The position numbers and the translations under genes were made by a program. Shown one piece after another: positions 1-8,765 of a stretch of 19,856 nt of DNA. Source of the DNA: Arachnopeziza araneosa (lineage: Eukaryota; Ascomycota; Leotiomycetes; Helotiales; Arachnopezizaceae); contig QYAI01000253.1 in the NCBI GenBank assembly GCA_003988855.1, positions 1-19,856 of the forward strand, given 5' to 3'. Position 1 is the first letter of the stretch, and every line of letters begins with the position of its first letter. The notes below the pieces were generated by a model. That model saw only the letters and a list, made by a program, of their open reading frames with translations, made no database searches and was not told the DNA's origin.

Positions 1-1585
1 TTCCTTCTACACTGAAATCAATACCATTCGACAACGAGCATACTACGTGATATCCGCACCTAGTCTGCCCGTCGAGCAGTTGATGATGTCAACCGACATA
101 TATATATCTCCAACATTTCGCTACAAACTAGTCGTCTGATTAGGTTTCACAGGTACGTCCAGAAACGATACAGAAGCCTCCTTTACGACTGAATTCAACA
201 ATTCGGGAGCTACTTCCTCTTGTATGAGTATTCATATAACCACAATCCGATCTCACAAATGGTTGGCTAATTTCATAACCGCCCTCGAACGCAGCTGAAG
301 TGGTCAGCTCCTGTGCGCGCAGAACTTGTAAACGATAGCTCAGATTTACAAGTGACAGTAGTAGTCTGGTTCCGTTTCATAGATTTTCCTATTACTAGGC
401 TTGCAATATTGCAAATCATACTGCTATTATCGAACAGAGCATTGTATCAATCGTAACATACCTGAAAAAAAATAAAAAATTTGTATAGCTATTCAGAACA
501 GATATATCCCGCTTTCTCTCGTCGGTATTTGTGTTTTGAGGTTTTAGTACTAATCCCTCTGTATTTTCATTTCGTTTTATAGAACCGAGAGGGGAAGATT
601 ACAACCCAAAAGAAATAAAGTTGACTCCCCTTGAAAGGAGAGAAAAGAGGCGTTCGGCAAAACTTCGGATGTTTGGAGCGTGTTTGCGGACGGGTGTACC
701 GATCCGACAAGAGATACGTAGAGAATCAAATCAACCGCTGTACAACTTGGAAACTTTCCATGTAAAAGAGCCTCACCTATGTGAGCCTCATCGAGGCAGC
801 TAGCAGTGGTATCTCGGCAAGCTGCGCTCCCTCCACGCGATTGTCGCCGGTGCAGTATCGAGCTGCGATCGAGCTTTGACGCAGTGCCGCTGACGCTGGA
901 TATACGAAAGAGGAAGTCCTCCACGCGCTTGGCTTATCCTTTCTGACTTGGCAGAGCCCTGCAGGTAGACAGACACCGGGACATTGGTCTGAGAAATGTT
1001 TGGGGCAGGCTGCATCCCGACGATAGCACACCCCCTCGGGAGTTTTGGCTGTACTCTTGTCTCTCGTTGAAGATTGCGCCTGAAAACAAGCAATCAACGG
1101 ATGTTGTTTTTTGGTGCCATCTTTCGATGGTATTGGCAGAGGAGTCGCACAGGTTAAATTGGGCGTCCCAATATCACGGCTCGGTAGTGCCGAAAGGAGC
1201 GACCAAGACGTCATAGGGGTTCATGGCGTGCTGTCTGAGCATCGTCTAGACCCTAAACATCGTCACTGCGGGCTGCCGATCTCACTGGCACTCTCTGCCC
1301 CCATCCGCTCCCTGCCGTACACTGGCTGGCGGATCCTTCGAGAAATGTACTGTCCTGTAGCACGACGGCTCGACGATACCTTCATCATCATTAATAAACG
1401 CAGAGCCTAGACGCGCGGAGACATGTCGACACAGAGAGGAGAAGGAGAGAACTGTGACACACCAATGGTGTTGCTCCGATGACGTAGGAGAGGTGACGAC
1501 GATGTAGGTACTCCCGTCCTTCTATCTGGAGCTTCTCCGACTGACCTTATCCCTCTTCAGCCTTACTCTGCAGGAGAAGATAACA
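1..1585. other. Intergenic region upstream of the histidine kinase gene
   Basis: No protein or RNA gene could be supported here. The first ~560 bases are AT-rich, with a short TA repeat near 99-108 and an A-rich run near 467-480. From about 780 to 1500 the composition becomes clearly GC-rich by eye, and several open frames appear on both strands. None has a recognisable motif, and most begin only at non-ATG codons, so they are probably chance. The last 100 bases before the kinase start are CT-rich, as is common just upstream of fungal coding regions. The stretch probably holds the kinase promoter and leader, but no TATA box or transcription start can be placed with confidence. Confidence 0.5.
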
Positions 1586-4500
1586 ATGCAATCCCATCCC
1601 TATCGAGGGCCAGAATCGCTTTCTACCATTGACCTACAGCTAGCCGCTCTACGGCATCTGCCGACACCGATATTGATACTATCTCCGTCCCGGACCGTGG
1701 TGTTTGCTAATCGTGCGGCGGAGAAAGTATTAGGGAGCCCGGATCCCATCCAGTCCCCAGGAGGAATACATGGCCGCACTCCAGAGCAGCTGGGCATCAA
1801 ACTGGTCGATGACAATATCTGGAATGCAGTTCTAGACCATGCGCACAAAGCTACGAGAGGACAAGAGGGCCTAGGTGACGACCTAGTGCTTAATGTCAAC
1901 GCGTTCGTGTCCACCGCGACCTCCAAAGACCCAAAAGAATTTCAACTATCAATCACAACACTAGCGGCAGAAGATGGGACGCACTATATTCTTTCCTTCT
2001 TCAGGTCACCTGCTCTTGAGAACAACCTGTCCAAGGCGCCTTCTTTTTTGTCCAGCACTATCAACTCTCCCTTATCTTCCCATCCAGAGGCGGCAGCAAC
2101 CAAGTCTCGAGACATCTTTCGGATAAAGAAAGGTATATTTGATAGTTCTCCTGTGGCTGGATACATCATCACTGCCGATGAGCAATATTACTACAGCAAC
2201 AGACAATTCCGAGAGATACTAGGAGATTTTCTTGGTGGCCCTGAAGGTATCGATGGTCCCACTCTCCGGGCGCGCTTGGAGATGTGGAATGAGGACTTCA
2301 CAAAGCGATTACGGCCCGAAGAACTTCCCGGATTACGTCTGATACGGTCAAGAGAACAGTTCTCGGATTTCAAATGCGGGTTTATTCATTTGTCAACAAG
2401 CAGCAAAGTCGTCGTCAGTATTAATGGAGAATGCCTGTATGACGATGATACAGGAGAGTTCATCGGCGGGATGTGCTGGTGTAGAGATCTGCAACAATTT
2501 GACGAGTTCCTTAGGTTGAAGCAGCAGAGAGTATTGGAAAGCCATGAGACTATTTGCAACTTGATGCCGCATATGGTTTGGACAACCTCGCCTGACGGCC
2601 TATGTGACTACTTCTCCGAAAGGGTAAGTCTCTCTACCATCAACAGCCCAGGCGCTGATAGTTGCAGTGGTACGAGTTCACCGGCATGACGGCGCTGGAA
2701 TCAATGGGCAGCGGCTTTACGTCCGCCATCCACGCTAACGATCTCCCACTCCTGCAATCGAGGTTTGCTGAGAATCGAGTTATGGGTGAAGAATATAGTG
2801 CTGAGATCCGGTATCGTGGCCACGAAGGTATCTATAGATGGATGCTCGTTCGTGCCGTACCATATCGATCTCCTACTGGGGAGATTTTGAAGTGGTACGG
2901 AACCAACACTGATATCCACGATCTAGTAATGGCTCGAATTGAAGCTGCAAGAAATAAATTGCAGGTCCTGACTGTGTTAGCACATGCAGAAGTCAATCTA
3001 TTTAGCATCGATAAAGACCGTATCATCACCATGGCAGAGGGAGGTATGACCTGGGACTCAAGCGCAAGTCATTTGGATCCAGATCGAAAACACTCCCAAA
3101 TAGGAAGAGATGCGATCGAAGTCGCTCGTGCTACTCAACCCGGTGGGATTCCGAGTACGTTTCCTTTGGACGTCTCTTGTCGCAGACTAATAATTTAGAC
3201 TACGAAAAGAATGTCCTCGACATTCTAGCTGGAAAGGTGGACTCAATTCAGTCAGAAGATACTATAGGGAACCGCCTATATCGTACGCGCCTCGTTGCAG
3301 AAATGGAACAGAGCCCTATTGACGGCGCGCAAAAGCCGGAAGTTAAGGGTGTTTTAGGCTTGAGCATTGATGTCACCGATATGAAGCGCAGGGCAGCACT
3401 CGAGCTGGACAACAGCAGGCTTATTGGTGAAGAGCAAGCTGCCAAAGATTCTAATAGGATGAAAAGCCTGTTTCTCGCAAATGTTCGTAGCTCATTCGCC
3501 GACCCTCCTCTTGCTAAACTAACTTAAACCCAGATGTCACACGAAATGCGAACTCCAACAGCTGTACGTCCTCCACACATGACTTTACTGCTGTGTTCTA
3601 ACATATTGGCCTGCGGGGTGTAATAGGACTTGTAGAACTCCTCTCTGACGACCCCACCCTCACGCCGTCTCAACGCTCTCATATAAGCTCTATTCAGCTC
3701 TCTGCCCGAGCTCTTTTGACCATCATCAATGATATTCTCGACTTCAGCAAGATCGAGTCTGGGCGGCTAGACATCGAGTCTGTACCTTTTAATTTACGAT
3801 CGGTCGTTTCCGAGCTAGTCAAGCTATTACGAATGTTTGCGAATCAAAAAGGCCTGGACTTGATATACAATGACAACATGGAGAATAACATTGAGTTGAT
3901 TGGAGATCCCGGAAGGGTGCGGCAGGTTTTGAGTAATCTACTCACAAATGCGTTGAAGTTTACCCAAGAGGGGAAAATAACTCTTACTGTTACATCATCT
4001 TCGATCAAGCCTGCGACTTCTGATTCAGAAGAAACATTGGAAGTCAAGCTTGTGGTAGAAGATACGGGTATTGGGATATCAAAGGATATTCTTGAGAAAC
4101 TCTTCCACCCCTATAGTCAAGGAGATGCTTCCACCGCTCGCCTTTATGGCGGATCTGGCCTGGGGTTAACGATATCGAAGAATGTGAGTTTGATCAATTG
4201 TTTGCTCATCACATCGATACTGACAATGTCAGCTCGCCGCATTAATGCATGGCACCATCACCCTCGACTCCGTGGCCAGAAAAGGAAGCACCGCAACTTT
4301 CATTGTTCCTCTGCGAGTTTCTTCCCGACGACCAAGCACTGCCTCCAGTTCGAACTCACAAGAAACATCAGCACTCAGTCCTACGACCTCTCTTAGTGCT
4401 CCACTATGGACGGAGCTGCCTGGCCAACGGATTGCCGATCAAGATATCCTGAATATCAATCTTTTAAACCAACAGATCAGCGCAAGTGCGACCCAATTCT

Positions 4501-5181
4501 CTAGCCCAGCGCTCAGGACTGGATCACGACATACCAGCGTAGATTTGACAACTCAACTCCCACCTGAGCAACGCAGCCAAATCCATATCTTGGTTGTGGA
4601 AGACAAGTATTTATTCTCTGTCTTATTATACGCCTAGCTAACTTGCCCGTAGCGCAATCAATCAAACCATAGCATTAGCCAATATCCGCCGTCTCGGATT
4701 CTCTTCGACAGCAGTCTGGAACGGCCGAGAAGCCCTTTCGTACATCCTCTCTCCATCTCCCGCACAACCCCGACCGGATATAATCCTCATGGATGTACAG
4801 ATGCCGGAAATGGATGGGTATGAAGCTACACGTTTACTCCGCCAGCTTACTTCTTCGGCACCACCTCCTTCATCATTCTTCCCATTTCAACCTCCCTCTC
4901 CACCTACAGCCGATACAACCGAGCACAGAGACTCAGCCCAAAAAATTAACGATATGATTGAGCAGCTCTCTCCGAGAATCAAAGAGCTAGGTGAAATTGA
5001 AGTTAAAGGATTAGCGGATATACCGGTTATTGCCATGACGGCGAGTGCGATCCAGGGTGATAGAGAAAAGTGCGTTGAAGCTGGCATGGATGACTACCTC
5101 GCCAAGCCGGTGGAGAGAAAGGCACTCGAAGCGATGTTGGTTAAATGGGCGAGGAGAGGAAGAATGGGTGGTTTTAGATAA
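1586..5181 (+). CDS. Multi-PAS hybrid histidine kinase (PAS-HisKA-HATPase-receiver)
   Basis: A sensor kinase that would autophosphorylate on histidine and pass the phosphate to its own receiver, feeding a His-Asp phosphorelay through an HPt protein. The start ATG at 1586 is preceded by taaca. Seven exons fit, with introns at 2624-2667, 3155-3198, 3483-3533, 3564-3616, 4184-4232 and 4607-4652, giving about 1102 residues. Four PAS-like regions lie at roughly 20-145, 190-305, 325-445 (ending WYGTNTDIHDL) and 455-575. The H-box LANMSHEMRTP carries the phospho-His near residue 606. The N-box (RVRQVLSNLLTNALKFT, ~714-730), G1 (EDTGIGIS, ~762) and G2 (GGSGLGL, ~791) are intact. The receiver has VVEDN, the phospho-Asp in LMDVQMPEMDG (~974), AMTAS and LAKP. 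There are no membrane segments or signal peptide, so it is probably cytosolic. Odd: intron 4 lacks an AG at the expected acceptor (3615-3616 reads GG), so the mRNA may be mis-spliced. Intron 3 has a weak GTTCGT donor. The family is secure; the fungal HK group was not assigned. Confidence 0.9.
3564..3616 (+). other. Kinase intron 4 with apparently damaged splice acceptor
   Basis: The donor GTACGT at 3564 is good and a branch site TTCTAAC lies at 3596-3602. The protein family predicts that the next exon opens at 3617 with GVIGLVELL, exactly continuing MSHEMRTPTA. The two bases before 3617 are GG, within ctgcgg, where ctgcag would be expected. The first real AG downstream is at 3625-3626. Using it with the 3564 donor shifts the frame and meets a stop within three codons. 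Pairing it with a weaker donor at 3568 (GTCCTC) stays in frame but loses two residues and puts Arg in the helix after the H-box. Retaining the intron also gives a stop, TAA at 3621-3623. The cause could be a mutation, a sequencing error or non-canonical splicing. Confidence 0.7.
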
Positions 5182-5200
5182 TTCTGGACTTTTTAGGGCG

Positions 5201-5229
5201 AAGAAGAAGAAGAGGAGGAGGAGGAGGAG
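5201..5229. repeat. Purine trinucleotide microsatellite (AAG)n(AGG)n
   Basis: About 29 bases of pure purine, first AAG triplets then AGG triplets. It lies 20 bases past the kinase stop codon, so it would sit in the 3' untranslated region. It is likely to vary in length between strains. Confidence 0.85.
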
Positions 5230-5614
5230 CGATACTTGATGATATAATAGTGCGACAGTATGATGGATGAATTGCTCATGATGTTCCCCCCCAAAAAAAG
5301 AGAAATAGGATACCCATTGAATGAATGAATGACTATCATGTTGAAGACCAATGCATTATTTCATAACTGCTTATTGACTTCCGATTTTAAGACGAAGAAT
5401 CTGCGAGACCAAGAGATGAAATTGAAATTCTCTTACCCAGAGTAATAGGGGTATGGATCAATCAACTTGACAAGCGAGAGGCTAGTAATCTTGGGTTGCT
5501 CGAGGCAAACAGCAACCCCGCTCTTATATTTTAGCAACGATACTCGAGACATTTTGAAATGTAAGAATCCAATGAACAAAATTTGATCTCGTAATCTAAG
5601 AGCTTCTATAGATA

Positions 5615-5674
5615 GTCGTTATTCGCTTGGTCATTTACTTTGTAACTCACTTTGTAACTCACTTGGTTATTCAC
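5615..5674. repeat. Imperfect 12-bp tandem repeat in a promoter
   Basis: Five consecutive 12-base units can be read. The two at 5639-5650 and 5651-5662 are identical (tttgtaactcac). Those at 5627-5638 and 5663-5674 are variants beginning ttggt, and 5615-5626 is a more distant copy matching 9 of 12 bases of the last unit. The array ends 16 bases before the TATA-like box of the small gene at 5817, so it may be a repeated upstream element or simply a slippage product. Confidence 0.65.
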
Positions 5675-5690
5675 TTCGTTGAAGCGGATG

Positions 5691-5698
5691 TATATTTA
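5691..5698 (+). promoter_or_regulatory. TATA-like box for the 77-residue gene
   Basis: TATATTTA lies about 120 bases before the ATG at 5817. It is followed by a C/A-rich leader with no ATG, which is the usual arrangement for an ascomycete core promoter. The transcription start itself is inferred. Confidence 0.45.
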
Positions 5699-5816
5699 GT
5701 CAACACCTCATAGCCCAAACCCTTCAACTTCCTAACAGCAACGCCCACCAAAACTCAAACTCAAACTCAACCTCAACAAAACACTACCTTCAACTCATCT
5801 CAAATCACTCACTAAA

Positions 5817-6050
5817 ATGTCCAACCACCAATGCGGAGAGCCAGGAGACTCACAAGTGGATCCGGACTTTACAGCCGAGACAAAGAAGGATGAGTTGGAC
5901 AAAAGCGGAGGCGAGGGCGGAGCTGACTCCGGACTCGAACAGATTGACAAAGAGAAGAAGAAAGTGCATACTTGGATGGCGTGGTTGAGATTCAAGAAGA
6001 AGAGTTCTGGCGCTAAGAAGATGGAGAGGAAGGTTGCTAAGAGCAAGTGA
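5817..6050 (+). CDS. Small lysine-rich hypothetical protein (77 aa)
   Basis: I do not recognise this protein. The ATG at 5817 sits in a good fungal context (cactaaaATGtc), after a long C/A-rich leader and a TATA-like box, which favours a real gene. The product is strongly charged. Residues 1-45 are rich in Glu, Asp, Gly and Ser; after a short Trp-containing segment (HTWMAWLRF) the last 25 residues are rich in Lys. There is no signal peptide, membrane segment or cysteine pattern, so it is probably an intracellular, largely disordered protein. The last codons overlap a perfect donor-like GTGAGT at 6047-6052. Splicing to the acceptor at 6107-6108 would replace the final Lys with a short tail ending in TAA at 6128-6130, about 83 residues in all. 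Confidence 0.55.
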   Translation: MSNHQCGEPGDSQVDPDFTAETKKDELDKSGGEGGADSGLEQIDKEKKKVHTWMAWLRFKKKSSGAKKMERKVAKSK

Positions 6051-6529
6051 GTTGAGGGGATAGATACGGGTACTAAAGCATCGTGGATTGGATTAGTTTA
6101 TTGTGCAGTCAAATAGGTTTTAGAATTTAAATTGAGTAGGAATTCGCTGTCTTCTCCCAACATCCTTTGAAGTTTCAAAACTCCAAGATTCATCTTTATC
6201 GCTTGATCATATTCGCCATCAACCTTGGACCAACCTCCGAAAAAATATCAGTAAACACCAAGTCATCCACCCTCAACCTTATGATTCGTCAGCTCATCAC
6301 CCATTCCCAGTATGATTTAGGAAGTACTTCTCTTTGTCGCCATGAATGGCGCCATATCCGTCGCCGCAAGTACATGTCACCATTCGCCAACAAAGGAACC
6401 ACACCATCGGGAATTCCAGCGATCTGGTGATGCCTCGATGCGAGTGCGGATCTGGACCGCAGACAAAGAAATCACATCATCATCTCAGAGTCGTTTTCGT
6501 GTCTCGAGAATCTATAAGTTCAGACCTCT
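6051..6529. other. Intergenic region, no supported gene
   Basis: Three overlapping short + strand open frames run through about 6170-6540, but none shows a recognisable motif, a convincing start context or a clear codon bias. The stretch holds the 3' end of the small gene before it, and if the tentative gene at 6530 is real, its promoter. Confidence 0.45.
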
Positions 6530-6864
6530 ATGCCTCGCAAGAAAGTAACTTCACCTGCCTCTCTAGATCCCTCGAGGATTCCGAACAGCACTTCATTTCT
6601 CTCTCTCATTCGTTTTAGACGCCAGGGAAGGCTCATGTAGGGAAAACTTATCATTCTCCACCGCATTGTGATGCACGCAAACTCTCTTCTTCCTCTTCAT
6701 CCCTCGCCAAACGTGTGAACAACTTTCAAGATCCTCAACCTTCAACATATCATGCTCCCCGAACACCAACCCTGGGGACACGCCAACCTCTGCCGCTGCA
6801 CGACGTGCACACGGTACCGGATCGGCGTCTCGCAACGACTGGCAGGGCACTGCACCGCTTGTAG
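6530..6864 (+). CDS. Tentative two-exon small basic protein (86 aa)
   Basis: An inferred gene, not matched to a family. A five-codon first exon (MPRKK, 6530-6544) ends at a donor GTAACT, and an acceptor ttcgttttag ends at 6618 after a long pyrimidine tract. Both sites are phase 0 and open a reading frame to the TAG at 6862-6864. The product is basic, with Ser, Pro, Thr and His rich stretches (HSPPHCDARKL, a run of six Ser, RTPTLGT), and has no signal peptide or membrane segment. In favour: the acceptor coincides with the only place where this frame opens, and codon use looks ordinary. Against: no good CTRAC branch site is visible, and the same stretch is open in the other two + frames, including a cysteine-patterned frame at 6752-6973. 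Any of the three, or none, may be the real one. Confidence 0.3.
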
Positions 6865-7370
6865 GTGTGGGATCTGTGATCCGCCGAGATGGCGGTCCTC
6901 ACAAACTGGGTTTTGGAGGAGGGAGGATGGTGCGTCGGCGATATCGCTGTTGGGAGCGTATCGCTACCGGTGACGTGGTTGGGCCGAGAGAGGACGGATG
7001 GGCGGGGATGAGGGAGGAGAGAGCTTTTTCTTTGATGGACAAAGACTGTCCTTTTGGGTTTGAACTCGGATAGGGAGTGCATTGGCTATTTGAATCTTGG
7101 AGTTTTGGTAATGGGACGGGTGGGAAGGCATTTGGCCAGATTGTATCTCAATAGGTTGTGTATAAATGATGACAACCTTTAAACCCACCAAGAATGATCT
7201 TGATATGCTTTTGAAAAGTCGCTCATGCCTTTGAATATTTTGTGGAATAGAACTCTTGATTGATATCCACACCCTATCTCCATGAAATCGCAATGCAACG
7301 ATGATATCTCTACGCATAAATGACAGACTGAAAATCTTGCAAAATTCTAAACTCGACCTCCACCAACCTT
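6865..7370. other. Intergenic region between convergent small genes
   Basis: One + strand frame stays open without a stop from about 6672 to 7073, with an ATG only at 6918, and reads as a Gly/Arg-rich peptide. I could not connect it to an upstream exon. The remainder to 7370 shows nothing and probably holds the 3' untranslated region of the minus-strand gene that ends at 7371. Confidence 0.4.
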
Positions 7371-7991
7371 CTACTGTCCATCTTTCGTCATCCAAAGCCA
7401 AACCACCGGTAACTCACCCGCAACTCCCGTCCTCTTCCCATTCCACCCAAAATCGGCCAGAGTCTTTTTCATCTTATCCTTATCATCACCAGCGATCTTC
7501 AACCCGGTCGCCCACTTCCCGTTTCCTTTCTCCACGACCTCGTACATGATATTCTTTCCCGCGTCTTCGTTCGTGCAGCCAAAATTCTGCATAAAATCCT
7601 TTACCTTGATGTCGCTGGGAACGATGTACTTCGTGTGGGACGCATTGTCCCAGTTGTACACGGTGATTTGCCACGGTTTTTCGACAGTTTTGAAGATGTG
7701 GATCTTGCAGCGATCCAATGAGTGGATGATGGTATATCCTTCTGGAGTTATACCGCCTACGGGAGGGCCGGGTGGCGATGGCCCGGGATGCATAATCTGC
7801 CATGGTTGAGGCTGGTGCATCATTTGTTGGGGGATGGGCATGAAGGGTGGTTGCTGATAGAATGCTGCTTGGGCAGCAGGGAAAGATTGCACAGGTTGTA
7901 GGGGAAGATGACCTGGAAACTGAGGAAACTGATGGAATCCTGGTGGAGCTGGTCCAGTGTCCTGACCATGCCAGGTATTGTATCCAGTCAT
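7371..7991 (-). CDS. Uncharacterised protein, Pro/Gln-rich N-terminus and compact C-terminal domain
   Basis: A 206-residue protein that I cannot name. Residues 1-80 are Pro, Gln, Met, His and Phe rich and should be disordered. Residues 81-206 have normal globular composition, with ITPEGYTIIHSLDRCKIHIF, then alternating charged and hydrophobic segments, a Gly/Lys-rich turn (EKGNGKWATGLKI) and a final FGW...PVVWLW near the end. There is no signal peptide or membrane segment. The start is the ATG at 7989-7991, the first methionine of the domain-bearing frame; the frame continues open upstream without an ATG, so a longer product from an upstream exon is possible. Near the C-terminus GGGTGAGT resembles a splice donor, but using it would destroy the PVVWLW end, so I keep the unspliced reading. 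Layout suggests a fungal-specific domain with a disordered tail; function unknown. Confidence 0.75.
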   Translation of the reverse strand: MTGYNTWHGQDTGPAPPGFHQFPQFPGHLPLQPVQSFPAAQAAFYQQPPFMPIPQQMMHQPQPWQIMHPGPSPPGPPVGGITPEGYTIIHSLDRCKIHIFKTVEKPWQITVYNWDNASHTKYIVPSDIKVKDFMQNFGCTNEDAGKNIMYEVVEKGNGKWATGLKIAGDDKDKMKKTLADFGWNGKRTGVAGELPVVWLWMTKDGQ

Positions 7992-8765
7992 GGGAAACCA
8001 ACTGTATTGAGCTCTGACAGCTGCTTTAAGTTGCGTGATGTGAGCGATACAATACCCAGAGTAGTCGTAGATGGAGAGAGAATGGAATGTAACTGTGCGG
8101 ACGATATGGGCAGGATCAACGAGAGTTGCGAGAGTGAGAACGATTTTGGAAATGGGAAAGGGGAGAGGTCGTTCAAATGACTCCTCCCGGAGTGACGCCA
8201 GGTCGACTGATAAACGGTGTTTAGCAGGGATATAACTACGAGGGGGTAGATGAGCTGTCTCTCACATATGGTTAAGTGTTCGGAGAATGACGATCGCGAT
8301 ACCGAGGATAAACGCTTGGTAAAGACTGTTGAACAATTAAAGAAACAGGGAAAAGGGAAGAGGGTATTTAACATTGAGGTCTGTGTTTTATAAGAAACCA
8401 AGAAGAGTTGTAATCGAAGTGGTGAATCGGAGTGTGAATCATTCAAGTCTTTGTATGTAGATGACTGTGATGATTCACACACGATTGTCGAGGGCATAAG
8501 CACCGGACAGAGAAAAAGAACCACAAGACTGATATTTCTTGGGCGGTGAGAAAATAGCAACTAACTCACTTAAGTAATGGTCTCATCTCAGGGAATTGTA
8601 GCTGAACGAAAACGCACCAAATCATAATTCGAACTGGACTAGTGCAAGACGATATCTCTCATTCCACCAATCTCTGGCCAAAATACATTGATGTTACATC
8701 CAGCGCCATAATATGCAAGCTGCCCATATCTCAAAACAAGCAAGAATCAGAATCTTCATCTAATT
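7992..8765. other. Intergenic region between two minus-strand genes
   Basis: This is the upstream region of the 206-residue gene and the 3' flank of CFT2. Read on the minus strand it is markedly CT-rich, as fungal promoters and leaders often are. A minus-strand open frame of about 190 codons crosses it but is Ser, Leu and Phe rich without motifs, and I treat it as chance. No terminator or RNA gene could be placed. Confidence 0.45.

Larger units (their letters stand above)
5182..5816. other. Intergenic region with purine microsatellite; promoter of the 5817 gene
   Basis: The kinase gene ends into a purine run of AAG then AGG triplets at 5201-5229, and a short C-run/A-run lies near 5285-5297. 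The centre shows no gene. The right end looks like a promoter: imperfect 12-bp tandem repeats (5615-5674), a TATA-like TATATTTA at 5691-5698, then a leader rich in C and A with repeated AACTC units at about 5750-5776, running up to the start codon at 5817. Confidence 0.55.

Noticed and set aside
777..1214. Minus-strand 145-codon open frame upstream of the kinase
   Set aside because: No motif, and it overlaps other open frames in a GC-rich stretch; it looks like chance.
1111..1410. Plus-strand 99-codon open frame upstream of the kinase
   Set aside because: It does not start with ATG, and the composition resembles no family I know.
7988..8560. Minus-strand 190-codon open frame upstream of the 206-residue gene
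   Set aside because: Ser, Leu and Phe rich, as expected from a CT-rich promoter read as protein, with no domain. It is not in frame with the gene.
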